A model generated the notes under the pieces. It saw only the letters and a program-made list of their open reading frames with translations, made no database searches and had not been told where the DNA came from. Shown here one piece after another: positions 41,568 through 50,943 of a DNA stretch of 64,000 bases. Location: assembly GCF_026966905.1 (NCBI RefSeq), contig NZ_JAPUBN010000015.1, positions 186,001-250,000 of the forward strand, read 5' to 3'. Positions within the stretch are counted from its first letter, which is position 1; every line of letters starts with the position of its first letter. The position numbers were made by a program, and so were the translations under genes. Origin of the DNA: Marinomonas phaeophyticola. Its GTDB lineage: Bacteria > Pseudomonadota > Gammaproteobacteria > Pseudomonadales > Marinomonadaceae.

Positions 41568-41647
41568 AGCAAACAGGCTTCACTTCTCAGAGGAAACATC
41601 AAAATAAGCCCTATTGCAGAGAGTAGTCGGTAACTAGCCGTAAAGGG

Positions 41648-42757
41648 TTACACGTCGAGGCGAACACCTGTCTCTTGATCAAAGGCCACCGCTTTAGAAG
41701 TATCAAACATCATCTTGATATTGTCTCCCGGCTTCGCTGGGTACGCTGGGTGAGATCGACAATTGATTTCGTTCTCTTTAACTCGAGTTAGAATCATAGT
41801 GTCTGCACCCATAGGTTCGGTCACTTCAACATTAATTTCAGTGGTTATTACAAAAGGTTGCCCGTCTTTATGGGCTTGTGGCTCGGTAATCATCTCAGGT
41901 CGTAGACCTAACATAATGGTTTTACCTACATAGCTTTCTAGACATGCTTTATTAGGGAAAGGTAAAAGCGTCTTTTGTACAGCATCCAGTTCCAACATAG
42001 GGCCAGTGTCAGTGGCAACAACCTTTGTTGGGATGAAGTTCATTGCAGGCGATCCCATAAAGCCAGCGACAAATAAATTAGCGGGATTATCGTAAATTTC
42101 TTGTGGTGTACCTAATTGCTGAACTTCTCCATCTTTCATGACGGCGATACGGTCTGCTAGGGTCATGGCTTCAATCTGATCATGGGTGACATACACAATG
42201 GTCGTCCCCAATTTTTGATGGAGCTTTTTGATTTCAGTTCGCATTTCTACACGTAATTTAGCATCAAGGTTGGAAAGAGGCTCATCAAAAAGGTATAGCT
42301 GTGGACGACGAGCAAGCGCACGGCCCATTGCAACACGTTGTCTTTGCCCTCCAGAGAGTTGGGCCGGTTTACGATGTAACAGATGAGTGATTTGTAACAT
42401 CTCTGCAACCCGTTTCACTTCAATGTCACGATCTTCTTTAGGCACTTTACGCATTTCTAAACCAAAAGAGATATTTTGCTCCACTGTCATGTTTGGATAC
42501 AAAGCATAAGATTGGAATACCATCGCGATATCACGATCTTTTGGGTTAGCGTAAGTGACGTCTTTATCGTCAATTAAAATACGCCCTTCCGTGACTTCTT
42601 CTAAACCCGCGATGGAATTCATTAGTGTGGATTTACCACAACCTGAAGGCCCAACCAGAATCAAAAACTCACCGGCTTCAATCGCAATATTGATGCCTTT
42701 TAATACTTCTGTTTGACCATAACGCTTGATTACATTATCGATGACTAAGTTTGCCAT
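41648..42757 (-). CDS. Sugar ABC transporter ATPase, MalK/UgpC type
   Basis: A 369-residue ATPase. Walker A GPSGCGKST (about residues 36-44), Q-loop VFQSYALYPNMT, signature LSGGQRQRVAMGRALAR, Walker B LYLFDEPLSNLDAKLR and switch histidine VYVTHDQIEAMTLADR. The C-terminal regulatory OB-fold (about 240-369) is present (GLRPEMI). It powers import of the sugar bound by the protein at 44759; genes run in the order binding protein, two permeases, ATPase. 112 bp separate it from the upstream permease gene. Confidence 0.93.
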   Translation of the reverse strand: MANLVIDNVIKRYGQTEVLKGINIAIEAGEFLILVGPSGCGKSTLMNSIAGLEEVTEGRILIDDKDVTYANPKDRDIAMVFQSYALYPNMTVEQNISFGLEMRKVPKEDRDIEVKRVAEMLQITHLLHRKPAQLSGGQRQRVAMGRALARRPQLYLFDEPLSNLDAKLRVEMRTEIKKLHQKLGTTIVYVTHDQIEAMTLADRIAVMKDGEVQQLGTPQEIYDNPANLFVAGFMGSPAMNFIPTKVVATDTGPMLELDAVQKTLLPFPNKACLESYVGKTIMLGLRPEMITEPQAHKDGQPFVITTEINVEVTEPMGADTMILTRVKENEINCRSHPAYPAKPGDNIKMMFDTSKAVAFDQETGVRLDV

Positions 42758-42881
42758 TTTCTGAACTCCGAGTATGAGAGTTAGACGTTCGTTTTGATAG
42801 AAAAGAGATCTGGACGAACGACTGACTCTGTCAATATGTGTTGTTATGTTGCTATTAAAAGGGTTCGAGTGCCTTTAGTGG

Positions 42882-43769
42882 TTAGCCTTTGACGGCCCCA
42901 GCGGTTAATCCTCGAACAAAGTATTTACCTGCTAATACATAAACAATCAGTGTTGGTAGTGCGGCCATAATCGCAGCGGCCATATCCACGTTATATTCTT
43001 TTCCGCCGAAGCTGGTGTTCACTAGGTTGTTTAAAGCAACAGTAACCGGTTGCGTATCGAACCCAGAGAATGCCACTCCAAATAAGAAGTCATTCCAAAT
43101 TTGAGTAAATTGCCAAATGACAGTTACCACAATAATTGGCGTCGAAATGGGCAAAATGATGCGGTAAAAAATAGTAAAGAATCCAGCGCCATCTAAACGA
43201 GCGGCTTTCACAAGTTCACCGGGTACCGACTGGTAAAAATTACGGAAGAATAAAGTAGTGAATGCCACACCATAGACAACATGGACAAAGACCAATCCTG
43301 TAGTGGTATTCGCTATGCCTAACCAACCAAGCGTGCGTGCCATTGGCAGCAAAATAACTTGGAAAGGAATGAAACAACCAATTAATAGAGCCGCAAAGAA
43401 TAAATCGCTGCCGCGGAACTTCCACATGGAAATAACATAACCATTAATAGCACCCAATACGGTAGAGATGATCACCGCGGGGATGACTATTTGAAATGAA
43501 TTTAAGAAAAAGGGTGAAATGCCGTCACAGGTACTGCCTGTACAAGCAGATGACCATGCTTTACTCCAGGAATCAAAATGCAAACTTGCAGGTAAAGACA
43601 ATAGCGTCCCAGTTCGTATTTCTTCAACATCCTTTAAGGACGTAATAAGCATAACGATAAAAGGCAATAAATAAATGGCTGCGACACTGATTAATACCAG
43701 GTACAAGGCAACACGTAACAATCTTTCAATAGCGGTTGTTTTACGGCGAATGGCTTTAATATTACTCAT
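42882..43769 (-). CDS. gtsC: Sugar ABC transporter permease, GtsC type
   Basis: A 295-residue inner-membrane protein with six helices and the coupling motif EAA-like sequence VKAARLDGAGFFTIFYRIILPIS (about residues 195-215). N-terminal LYLVLISVAAIYLLPFIVMLITSLKD is typical of MalG-like permeases. The frame extends 18 codons upstream, but MSNIKAIRR at 43769 has GAGGAGAG directly before it. The start overlaps the stop of the preceding permease gene by 8 bp, so the pair is translationally coupled. Confidence 0.9.
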   Translation of the reverse strand: MSNIKAIRRKTTAIERLLRVALYLVLISVAAIYLLPFIVMLITSLKDVEEIRTGTLLSLPASLHFDSWSKAWSSACTGSTCDGISPFFLNSFQIVIPAVIISTVLGAINGYVISMWKFRGSDLFFAALLIGCFIPFQVILLPMARTLGWLGIANTTTGLVFVHVVYGVAFTTLFFRNFYQSVPGELVKAARLDGAGFFTIFYRIILPISTPIIVVTVIWQFTQIWNDFLFGVAFSGFDTQPVTVALNNLVNTSFGGKEYNVDMAAAIMAALPTLIVYVLAGKYFVRGLTAGAVKG

Positions 43770-44691
43770 TGCGCTCTCCTCGTAATTCAGAATAGAGATA
43801 AGGAACGAGTATGGCCAGTACACAGCCCAACATAACCATGGCAGAAGCCGAACCTAGCCCAATTTGGCTACGAGTAAAGGTATGTGCGTACATAAAGTTT
43901 GCTGGTAGGTCGGAAGAATACCCTGGTCCACCATTCGTTAATGCGGCCACCAAGTCGAAACTCTTAATGGCGATGTGGGACAAGATCACCATAGCACTGA
44001 AAAAGACAGGCTTTAAGGACGGTAAAATAATGCGACGGTAAGTGGTAAAGGTGTTCGCACCGTCTAATTGTGCGGCTTTAATAAGGTCGCCATCGACGCC
44101 TCTAAGGCCGGCTAGGAATAATGCCATCACAAAGCCAGACGCTTGCCAAACCGCGGCAATAACGAGACAGTAAACCACTTTATCTGGATTCACTAACCAA
44201 TCAAATGTGAAGTCCGTGAAGCCCATATCGATCATGAGTTTTTCAAAACCGTTGGTTGGGTTGAGCAACCATTTCCACGCGGTACCCGTTACGATAAAAG
44301 AAATCGCCATTGGGTAAAGGTAAATGGTACGAATTGCCCCTTCAGAACGAATTTTTTGGTCTAGGAAAATGGCTAAAATGACACCAAGTACCAAACAAAT
44401 AAGAATGAATAAACCACCGAAGATGCCCAAGTTAGTTAGGGCAACAATCCAGCGATCATTGTTAAAGAGACGCTCGTATTGGCTTAATCCAACAAAATCA
44501 TAGGATGGCAGCATACGAGAGTTTGTCATGGAGAGTACGGCAGTCCAAATCATGTATCCATACATGCAAACCAAGGTGACAATAACCGTCGGTGCCATGA
44601 CAATTTTAGGCATCCAATCTGCTAACGTTAGGCGTGCAGGTCGGCCTGCCCGAGCTTTATTAGGCTCAGCGTTAATGGCGTTTGTTTTCAT
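43762..44691 (-). CDS. gtsB: Sugar ABC transporter permease, GtsB type
   Basis: A 309-residue MalF-like permease with six to seven helices and coupling motif LIKAAQLDGANTFTTYRRIILPS (about 210-230). N-terminal residues 1-25 are hydrophilic. A TTG five codons upstream (44706) is in frame but the ATG at 44691 is preferred. It partners the permease at 42882 and the MalK-type ATPase. Similarity in pattern to Pseudomonas glucose permeases (LADWMPKIVMAPT, MIWTAVLSMTNSRMLP) supports the glucose/mannose assignment. Confidence 0.9.
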   Translation of the reverse strand: MKTNAINAEPNKARAGRPARLTLADWMPKIVMAPTVIVTLVCMYGYMIWTAVLSMTNSRMLPSYDFVGLSQYERLFNNDRWIVALTNLGIFGGLFILICLVLGVILAIFLDQKIRSEGAIRTIYLYPMAISFIVTGTAWKWLLNPTNGFEKLMIDMGFTDFTFDWLVNPDKVVYCLVIAAVWQASGFVMALFLAGLRGVDGDLIKAAQLDGANTFTTYRRIILPSLKPVFFSAMVILSHIAIKSFDLVAALTNGGPGYSSDLPANFMYAHTFTRSQIGLGSASAMVMLGCVLAILVPYLYSELRGERNE

Positions 44692-44722
44692 AGTGTGATG
44701 CTTCAATCAGGAGAGAATATAA

Positions 44723-44749
44723 GAGGCTGGCTCGCTTGTAGCCAGCCTC
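44723..44749 (-). promoter_or_regulatory. Intercistronic hairpin between gtsA and gtsB
   Basis: A perfect 10-bp GC-rich stem, GAGGCTGGCT with AGCCAGCCTC, and 7-nt loop, 10 bp after the binding-protein stop. There is no T-run, so it probably stabilises the upstream message and lowers read-through. Confidence 0.6.
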
Positions 44750-44758
44750 GAAGAACGC

Positions 44759-46006
44759 TTACATACTTGCTTTAACGGCTCTAGCTAATTTGTCTACAGC
44801 CACTTCTGGAGTCATAGATTCATCATTGAAGTAGTTTGTTACTACATCATAGATAGCGCCTTGGACCATTGAAGAAGCCGCCATTCCATGAGCCATACTT
44901 GGTAGTAGATTACCTGTAGATGAGCTTGCTAGGAATGAGTCCATAGAAGAGTGTGCACAGGTGTCAAACTTCTCACGAGACATGTTTAGACGTGCAGGAA
45001 TAGAACCTTTATTCAAGTTGAATGTTTCTTGGAATTCTGGTTCTAGGATCAGACGAGCCAAATCTTGTTGTGCTTTTTGGTTGTCTTCGCCTTTCACTTT
45101 AAACATCGCTAAGCTGTCGATGTTGAAGGTGAACATTTCACTTGTGCCTGGTGCTGGGTAGCAAACGTAATCAATACCTGCTTTTTTACCCGCTGCTGTA
45201 AATTCACCTTTCGCCCAGTCACCCATGATTTGCATTGCCGCATCACCATTGATAACCATAGACGTGGCAATGTTCCAATCACGACCAGAGAAACCGGAAT
45301 CAACATAACCACGTACTTTTTTGAAGGTACGGAATACATCAATCATGTCTTCACTGCGCAGTGTTGTATCAGAAAGGCCAATAAAGGCACTGTTGTAGAA
45401 TTTTGCGCCTTTTTCTAAAGCAATTGCTTCAAATAAGGTCGCGTCTTGCCATGCTTGTCCACCGTGAGCAAGAGGTGTGAAGCCTGCGGCTTTAATTTTA
45501 TCGGCTTCGGTGATGAATTGTTTCCAAGTGGTTGGAATGCTTGCGCCAGATTTGCGGAAGACTTCAGGATTCGCCCATAACCAGTTTACACGGTGAACGT
45601 TTACAGGCGCCGCAACGTAATGACCTTCATGCTTCATTGTATTGCTAACTACTTGAGGTAGAACAACATCCCAGTCGCCTTTTTTAGCCACATCATCAAG
45701 ATTTGTTAAGAAGCCTAGATCACCCCATTCTTGGATAGTTGGGCCTTTGATTTGAGCACTGGCTGGTGGGTTACCTGAAATAGCACGGGATTTTAAAACG
45801 GTCATGGCGGATTCACCTGCGCCACCTGCTACAGCGAAATCTTTCCACGTATGGCCTTCCTCTTCCATCAATCCTTTTAGGACATTGATAGAGGCCGCTT
45901 CACCGCCAGATGTCCACCAATGAAGTACTTCTACTTCACCAGCGTGAGTAGTTGCAGCAGAGATGGAGAAAGCAACGGCGGTTAAACTTAATGCAAGTTT
46001 TTTCAT
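44759..46006 (-). CDS. gtsA: Glucose/mannose ABC transporter substrate-binding protein
   Basis: A 415-residue periplasmic protein with a signal peptide (MKKLALSLTAVAFSISAATT, cleavage near HAG-E). The mature start EVEVLHWWTSGGEAASINVLK, followed by GNPPASAQIKGPTIQEW and AAPVNVHRVNWLWAN, is characteristic of Pseudomonas GtsA-type glucose binders. The ATG at 46006 begins the signal peptide; the frame extends 11 codons further. First gene of the four-gene ABC operon, hence strong expression; a hairpin after its stop likely keeps its level above the permeases. Confidence 0.9.
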   Translation of the reverse strand: MKKLALSLTAVAFSISAATTHAGEVEVLHWWTSGGEAASINVLKGLMEEEGHTWKDFAVAGGAGESAMTVLKSRAISGNPPASAQIKGPTIQEWGDLGFLTNLDDVAKKGDWDVVLPQVVSNTMKHEGHYVAAPVNVHRVNWLWANPEVFRKSGASIPTTWKQFITEADKIKAAGFTPLAHGGQAWQDATLFEAIALEKGAKFYNSAFIGLSDTTLRSEDMIDVFRTFKKVRGYVDSGFSGRDWNIATSMVINGDAAMQIMGDWAKGEFTAAGKKAGIDYVCYPAPGTSEMFTFNIDSLAMFKVKGEDNQKAQQDLARLILEPEFQETFNLNKGSIPARLNMSREKFDTCAHSSMDSFLASSSTGNLLPSMAHGMAASSMVQGAIYDVVTNYFNDESMTPEVAVDKLARAVKASM

Positions 46007-46271
46007 GTTAGTAACCCTTGTTATTTTTTTTATAGTCACCCACTTAATTAAAGTGGATTTTTAAGAATATTTTATCGTTTTCTGATTGGGTGTTTTTTAT
46101 TACGACTGTTCTTAGAACAGAGACTTAAAATACACTTAAGAAAGCAATGAGCTAAATCTAGCAAAGACTAAGGATCAATGGGGTAAAGTAGAGCAACCTA
46201 TTGTAACAAAGTCTTGCATAGGCGCATTTTAGTGGTTGTTGAAGAGGATTAACTTACTGATTTTTATATCT

Positions 46272-47177
46272 TTATAGGCTTTTATTTAGATGATTAAATT
46301 CAGTTTTCAGGAAGTCGATTAATAGTCTAAGTTTTTTGGATGCGGCGGTACCTGGGGGGAAAACGGCGAATACATTAATATCAATACATTGATAATCAGA
46401 TAACACGCGTTCTAAACGGCCTTGTTGTATCCTTGGTAGAGCGTCATACATGGGAATGCGTCCGATACCGTTGCCGCCTTCAAGGAAAATGGTTCTTGCG
46501 GCCGCATTATTAGTACTGACCGCACCGTGAACGGCTAGACTGAAAGAACGACGTCCTTGTGTTAGATGCACCGTATCCGCCGCTGGTTTATAGACAACCC
46601 AATCGTGTTGATGTAAATCGTCTGGCTTTGTCGGTACTCCACGTTGTCGAAAATACTCTGGTGAACCACATAAACACGTTTCAAAAGTAGCGAGTTTACT
46701 TGCTTGTAAACCTGAGTCGATTAATGGTGCACCTCGAATCGCGAGATCAATGCCTTCTTTCATAATGTTGACTACCTCATCGCTGAGGGACACATCGAGT
46801 TCAATTAATGGATAAAGGCGTCTGAATGAATTTAAGGCTGGCACGACGATTTGCAGTCCTAGATTCACAGGGCAAGAGATTTTCAGCTTTCCAATCGGTT
46901 CTTGCTTGGCTTGTTCAATTTGTAGATTCGCTTCATGCGCTTGATGAGCAATATTACGGCAACGAGTGTAATAGGATTGACCGGTTTCTGTAAGAGATAA
47001 GGAGCGTGTGGTTCGATTGAGTAATTTGACACCGAGTTGCGCTTCTAACTTTTTTAGATGGTAGCTGACCACGCCACGGGATATTCCCATTGCTTTGGCG
47101 GCGGCGGTTAAACTGCCTTGATCAACCACTTGGGAAAAGACCACCATACTTTTTAACTGTTCGAAAGAAATTTCCAT
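46272..47177 (-). CDS. LysR family transcriptional regulator
   Basis: A 301-residue LysR-type regulator. Helix-turn-helix at about 17-36 (GSLTAAAKAMGISRGVVSYHLKKLE), then NRTTRSLSLTETGQSYY and a periplasmic-binding-like effector domain about 90-295. The start MEISFEQLKSM at 47177 has AAGGT upstream and matches where LysR proteins begin; the 17 extra codons are discarded. It is divergent from the DJ-1/PfpI gene at 47336 and probably controls it, as LysR proteins often do with a divergent neighbour. Confidence 0.88.
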   Translation of the reverse strand: MEISFEQLKSMVVFSQVVDQGSLTAAAKAMGISRGVVSYHLKKLEAQLGVKLLNRTTRSLSLTETGQSYYTRCRNIAHQAHEANLQIEQAKQEPIGKLKISCPVNLGLQIVVPALNSFRRLYPLIELDVSLSDEVVNIMKEGIDLAIRGAPLIDSGLQASKLATFETCLCGSPEYFRQRGVPTKPDDLHQHDWVVYKPAADTVHLTQGRRSFSLAVHGAVSTNNAAARTIFLEGGNGIGRIPMYDALPRIQQGRLERVLSDYQCIDINVFAVFPPGTAASKKLRLLIDFLKTEFNHLNKSL

Positions 47178-47335
47178 ACGGTACACCTTGAGTTTATACA
47201 CGATCAAGCATTCAGTAAATTGTATCAATAATTAGAACAATGATGTCAATTCCAGTCTTATATTCAAGTTTTATGTTGTTCAATATACTAAACACCATGA
47301 ATTGATATTTAATAATTGCTGTTTAGGAAAAAATT

Positions 47336-48025
47336 ATGTCAAATAAAAAAGTGTTATTTGTTCTAACATCACATGATGAGTTAGGTGGTACAGGTGAGAA
47401 AACAGGCTTTTGGGTTGAAGAGTTTGCGGCACCGTATTATGCATTTATCGATGCGGGTGTTGAGGTGACATTAGTGACTCCAAAAGGTGGTATTGCACCG
47501 ATTGATCCAAAAAGTGAATTACCTGATTTTCAGACAGAGGCGACTAAGCGCTTTTATGACGATCCAGTGACTCAAGATAAAGTTGCAGCGACTCACTTAT
47601 TAGGTGATGTTTCTGAAGCTGATTTTGATGCCGTTTTTTATCCAGGAGGTCATGGACCGCTTTGGGACCTAACGGAAAATCCCTTGTCTATTGCATTGAT
47701 TGAAGCGTTTATCCGTGCGGAAAAAACCGTTGCTTCAGTGTGTCATGCGCCGAGTGCCTTTTTAAATATAAAAGATGCTAATGGTGAGTTTTATGTGAAA
47801 GGACGTTCTGTTACTGGCTTTAGTAATAGTGAGGAAGAGGCGGTGCAGTTAACGAATGTTGTGCCTTTCTTATTAGAGGATGAACTGATTGCTCGTGGTG
47901 GCAATTATCATAAAAATGCAGACTGGACGCCTTTTGCGGTTCAAGATGGGCTCATGATTACCGGTCAAAATCCTGCAAGCTCTGAGTTGGTTGCTGAAAA
48001 GTTATTGGCGATATTGAAGGCATAA
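47336..48025 (+). CDS. DJ-1/PfpI family protein (Hsp31-like class I glutamine amidotransferase fold)
   Basis: A 229-residue protein with LTSHDELGGTGEKTGFWVEEF at the start, VFYPGGHGPLWDL near 105, and the nucleophile elbow SVCHAPSAF with cysteine near 141; NYHKNADWTPFAVQDGLMITGQNP follows. Members act as glyoxalase III, deglycases or chaperones; the GEKTGFW pattern and length point to the glyoxalase III-type group. A role in handling reactive carbonyls is inferred. AGGAAA precedes the start and a terminator follows. Confidence 0.88.
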   Translation: MSNKKVLFVLTSHDELGGTGEKTGFWVEEFAAPYYAFIDAGVEVTLVTPKGGIAPIDPKSELPDFQTEATKRFYDDPVTQDKVAATHLLGDVSEADFDAVFYPGGHGPLWDLTENPLSIALIEAFIRAEKTVASVCHAPSAFLNIKDANGEFYVKGRSVTGFSNSEEEAVQLTNVVPFLLEDELIARGGNYHKNADWTPFAVQDGLMITGQNPASSELVAEKLLAILKA

Positions 48026-48047
48026 GCTTTTGAAGTGACCATTCTTT

Positions 48048-48077
48048 AAAAGAAAAGAAAAGAAAAGAAAAGAAAAG
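48048..48077. repeat. Pentanucleotide tandem repeat (AAAAG) x 6
   Basis: Six perfect copies of AAAAG. The last copy is also the start of the 5' arm of the terminator that follows. Such a short tandem repeat can change copy number by slippage. Confidence 0.9.
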
Positions 48078-48100
48078 ACCTCATTGAAGGTCTTTTCTTG
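48073..48100. terminator. Bidirectional terminator between the DJ-1 and Dabb genes
   Basis: Perfect 9-bp stem AAAAGACCT with AGGTCTTTT, 6-nt loop, T-rich end on the plus strand and, because of the AAAAG repeats, a T-rich tail on the minus strand. Confidence 0.8.
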
Positions 48101-48117
48101 TTTAAACAGTGGTAAAA

Positions 48118-48414
48118 CTAAACTTCGTAATCTAGCACCACGATGTCTTCTAACATGGGAATAAATTGTTGTTTGAGTTCTTCATGATCTGGATGAGGTA
48201 GATAAGCATCTCTTGCACTTTCATCTACAAAGTCAATTACCACACAATGGGTGTAGCCCTTGTTTAGACCTTCTTGACTGTTGTTTTTCCCGCAATCAAC
48301 CGTCTCTATACCGGGGATTTTTGTGTTTATCCCTCTGAACACCATAAAAATAGATGCGATGTCCTTTTCTCGAACGTCTTCATTAAATTTAATAAAAAGT
48401 ATGTGTCTAATCAT
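48118..48414 (-). CDS. Dabb domain (stress-responsive A/B barrel) protein
   Basis: A 98-residue single Dabb domain: MIRHILFIKFNEDVREKDI at the start, GIETVDCGKNNSQEGLNKGYTHCVVIDF in the centre and YLPHPDHEELKQQFIPMLED near the end, the usual histidine-containing segment. Such dimeric barrels occur in plant stress proteins and bacterial enzymes; the function here is unknown. The start at 48414 has GAGAGGG upstream and is preferred to the in-frame codon five residues earlier. Confidence 0.85.
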   Translation of the reverse strand: MIRHILFIKFNEDVREKDIASIFMVFRGINTKIPGIETVDCGKNNSQEGLNKGYTHCVVIDFVDESARDAYLPHPDHEELKQQFIPMLEDIVVLDYEV

Positions 48415-48566
48415 AGCGATCCCTCTCATCAGTAAGTGAATGTCTGGTTAATGAGCAGACAGTAAAGCAAGTAAAGAAAGAAATGTAAAAGGTCAATTTT
48501 GTACAATACTTAGACGGTCGTAATAGGGATAGTAAAAGCCTCTTTTATTATGATGGAATTATTGAA

Positions 48567-49157
48567 ATGACTTTATCGTTAATTGTTTCTATGTCCTTGT
48601 TTTCATTAGCGGCATCCCTTTCACCTGGTCCCGTCAACTTGGTGGGTATTGGGAGTGGCGCTCGTTATGGTGCTTTTATCGGGCTGAGGTTTGTTACCGG
48701 AGCAACGGTCGGTTTTATTGTCTTGTTTGTGTCTGTGGGCTTAAGTTTGCAGTACATGGTGGCTTTCTTGCCTATGATTACACCCGTATTACAATGGGGA
48801 GGAGTGATCTTCTTATTACACTTAAGTTATCAGTTATTTCGGGATAATGGTGAAATTAATATAAAGGATGCCACTAACGTACCTTCCTTTATGACGGGCG
48901 CTTATATGCAATGGTTGAACCCTAAAGCGTGGTTGGCTTCGCTAGCTGGTATTGTGTCCTACATTCCAGAGGCAGATGGCCAGAGTTTGGTGATATTTTC
49001 TAGTGTGTATTTTGTTATTTGCTGGTTGTCTTTAAGTGTCTGGGTTATGGCCGGTGTTATACTAGGACGTTTTATTGAGGAGACTAACACAATGAAAAGA
49101 CTGAATAAGGTATTAGCTATTTTACTCGCAGGCAGCTGTGTTTTTATTATTGTATAA
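48567..49157 (+). CDS. LysE family amino acid exporter
   Basis: A 196-residue inner-membrane protein with five to six helices. The N-terminal SLAASLSPGPVNLVGIGSGARYG carries the family's SPGP motif and FVTGATVGF follows; YMQWLNPKAWLASLAGI is the conserved centre. It is a RhtB/LysE-type exporter of amino acids or related metabolites. Convergent with an AraC regulator 34 bp away, which may respond to the exported compound; such neighbours are common. Confidence 0.88.
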   Translation: MTLSLIVSMSLFSLAASLSPGPVNLVGIGSGARYGAFIGLRFVTGATVGFIVLFVSVGLSLQYMVAFLPMITPVLQWGGVIFLLHLSYQLFRDNGEINIKDATNVPSFMTGAYMQWLNPKAWLASLAGIVSYIPEADGQSLVIFSSVYFVICWLSLSVWVMAGVILGRFIEETNTMKRLNKVLAILLAGSCVFIIV

Positions 49158-49191
49158 GTTTTACTAAAAGGTTTTTGTTGCACGTGAGTCG

Positions 49192-50055
49192 TCACTTCTT
49201 GCTTTGATATTGTTTTGGTGTTGCCGCCACTCTTTGTTTAAAGCTTCTCTGAAAGTGGGCTTGATCATTAAAGCCTACAGTTTGAGCAATATCGACAATA
49301 TTGCATCCTGATTTTAAGGCGATCTGTCCTTCTTGGATGCGTTTATTTAGCCGGTAAGCATGAGGGGACATACTAAAATGCTTAGTGAAGGATCTAACAA
49401 GGTAGCTCGTGCTGATATTGAAACGCTGACTTAATTGCTTGATAGACTGATTATCTAAATAATATTCATCTAGGTAGGCCGCCACCGCTAAAATTGTAGC
49501 GGGTGGTGATGGTTTCTTACGGCCAATTCTTTGCTGATTTTCACTATATAAGTATTCAAATAAACGCACTAAATACGATTTTAACATGGCGGCTTTTTGC
49601 GCATTAAGTTCGTTTTTTTGGGTACACGTATCCCTCATTAAACAGTGAGCTAATTGTATGAACTTTTTATAGAAATATTCTGATTTGAGGGTATCCATAT
49701 TCGCTGAATAAAAGTCAATGTGGGGCGATAGCCCAGACTCATACAGAATACCGGCTAGCCAGGAGACATCAATGTGCATCATATAATAGGCCCAAGGAGA
49801 GTTAGGCAATGGATTGCATGCATGCACAATATTTGGGTCCATCATCACTATGTCGCCATGAGACACTGTGTGCTGTCTATCCGCACATAAAAACGCACTT
49901 TTCCCATCCAATATAGCGCCAATCGACCATTCTCTATGGGAGTGGGCGGCATAAGCGACTTTGTGTCCATCAGGAACGTATCTTAATTCAACTTGTGGCA
50001 GTGCATCATCACGCCAGAATAAAGGATGTGTGGATGGAGTCATTATGGATGCCAT
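49192..50055 (-). CDS. AraC family transcriptional regulator
   Basis: A 287-residue regulator with an N-terminal cupin-like AraC-binding domain (about 15-150: YAAHSHREWSIGAILDGKSAF, GDIVMMDPNIVHACNP) and a C-terminal pair of helix-turn-helices (about 190-285: LSQRFNISTSYLVRSFTKHF, IVDIAQTVGFNDQAHFQRSFKQ). The residues after the cupin (YYMMHIDVSWL) match AraC proteins found next to LysE exporters. Start uncertain between 50055 and 50043; neither has a strong ribosome site. Confidence 0.87.
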   Translation of the reverse strand: MASIMTPSTHPLFWRDDALPQVELRYVPDGHKVAYAAHSHREWSIGAILDGKSAFLCADRQHTVSHGDIVMMDPNIVHACNPLPNSPWAYYMMHIDVSWLAGILYESGLSPHIDFYSANMDTLKSEYFYKKFIQLAHCLMRDTCTQKNELNAQKAAMLKSYLVRLFEYLYSENQQRIGRKKPSPPATILAVAAYLDEYYLDNQSIKQLSQRFNISTSYLVRSFTKHFSMSPHAYRLNKRIQEGQIALKSGCNIVDIAQTVGFNDQAHFQRSFKQRVAATPKQYQSKK

Positions 50056-50184
50056 AAGTGATTTATGAATCACAAGTATGGCATGGAATGGGTACAAATG
50101 CCGATGAAGATCGTAAAAAAATAACCTTAAAAGTACTTATTCAGCCGCATTAAATGCTCTTTATTTTCCTTTGTATCCTTTTGA

Positions 50185-50451
50185 CATAGGCTGAATGAAA
50201 CCGACGTGTTTAATTCATATGAATTTCGTCGGAGCATAGAAGAACAAGCGGCAAGACTGACTGTATTACGGGCTTCGGGTGAAGATTTGTTCAGTGTCAG
50301 GCAAGACGCAATTCATTACTCCGATCTGTCTAGTGGTGTCAGCAAAGAAGAGTTCGTCTTAATGGATCAAACGATTCATGAAAACTTAGTGTCTCTTCAG
50401 TGTGTTATGAAGATGAGAGGCTCATGCTTTTCTCTCACTCTTGTTTTTTAA
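50185..50451 (+). pseudogene. Truncated FCD-domain (FadR/GntR-type) regulator remnant
   Basis: An open stretch whose core reads YEFRRSIEEQAARLTVLRAS and MDQTIHENLVSLQ, matching helices 1-3 of the FCD ligand-binding domain, including the F/L-x-x-R-x-x-I-E-x-x-A-A-R-L start and the D-x-x-x-H metal-site segment. The N-terminal winged helix is absent (a stop lies just upstream) and the domain ends after about 65 residues in unrelated sequence. A GTG at 50206 is the only in-frame start. It lies before the TRAP genes, so it may be the lost original regulator of that locus. Confidence 0.6.
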
Positions 50452-50943
50452 TCCTTACTTAGTTGTTTTCTTTACGGGTAGATAACATCACCTTCAACAT
50501 CAGTATAACGCTAAGAGATATCGCCCAAAATAGCGTTTAACCTATCTGTCTACTATGATTTTACTATCTTGAGCTTAGGCCGTGTTTTATTGCTTATGAC
50601 AGAATGAGGATGGTTCAAATAAGAATGCACTTTAATCTAGCGCTGTTGCTTCCATCTGGATTTCGCGTGCACTGATCTGAAACAGAAAAAATATTTTCTA
50701 CCGAAACTTATAGTAATAAAAACCTCCTCTATAGTTAATGTAATAATAGCGTCAATAGCAAGCTAGATGAATCATCTTATATTGTTTAAATATATGGTTT
50801 TATAAACTATTGGTTCATTAATTGCTTAAATTATAAAACGTTAACAAAACGCTGGTGTATTGTTGTTAAGTCGTTTAATAATTAGTTTCTGTATGTAGAA
50901 AACTGCAAACTGAACTAATAATAAAAACAGTGGAGAATGAGAA
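50452..50943. other. Long AT-rich intergenic region upstream of the second TRAP locus
   Basis: About 490 bp with no gene. It follows the truncated regulator and must contain the dctP promoter. The right half is very AT-rich; an AACGTTAAC segment near 50839 is the only small palindrome noted. Confidence 0.45.
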
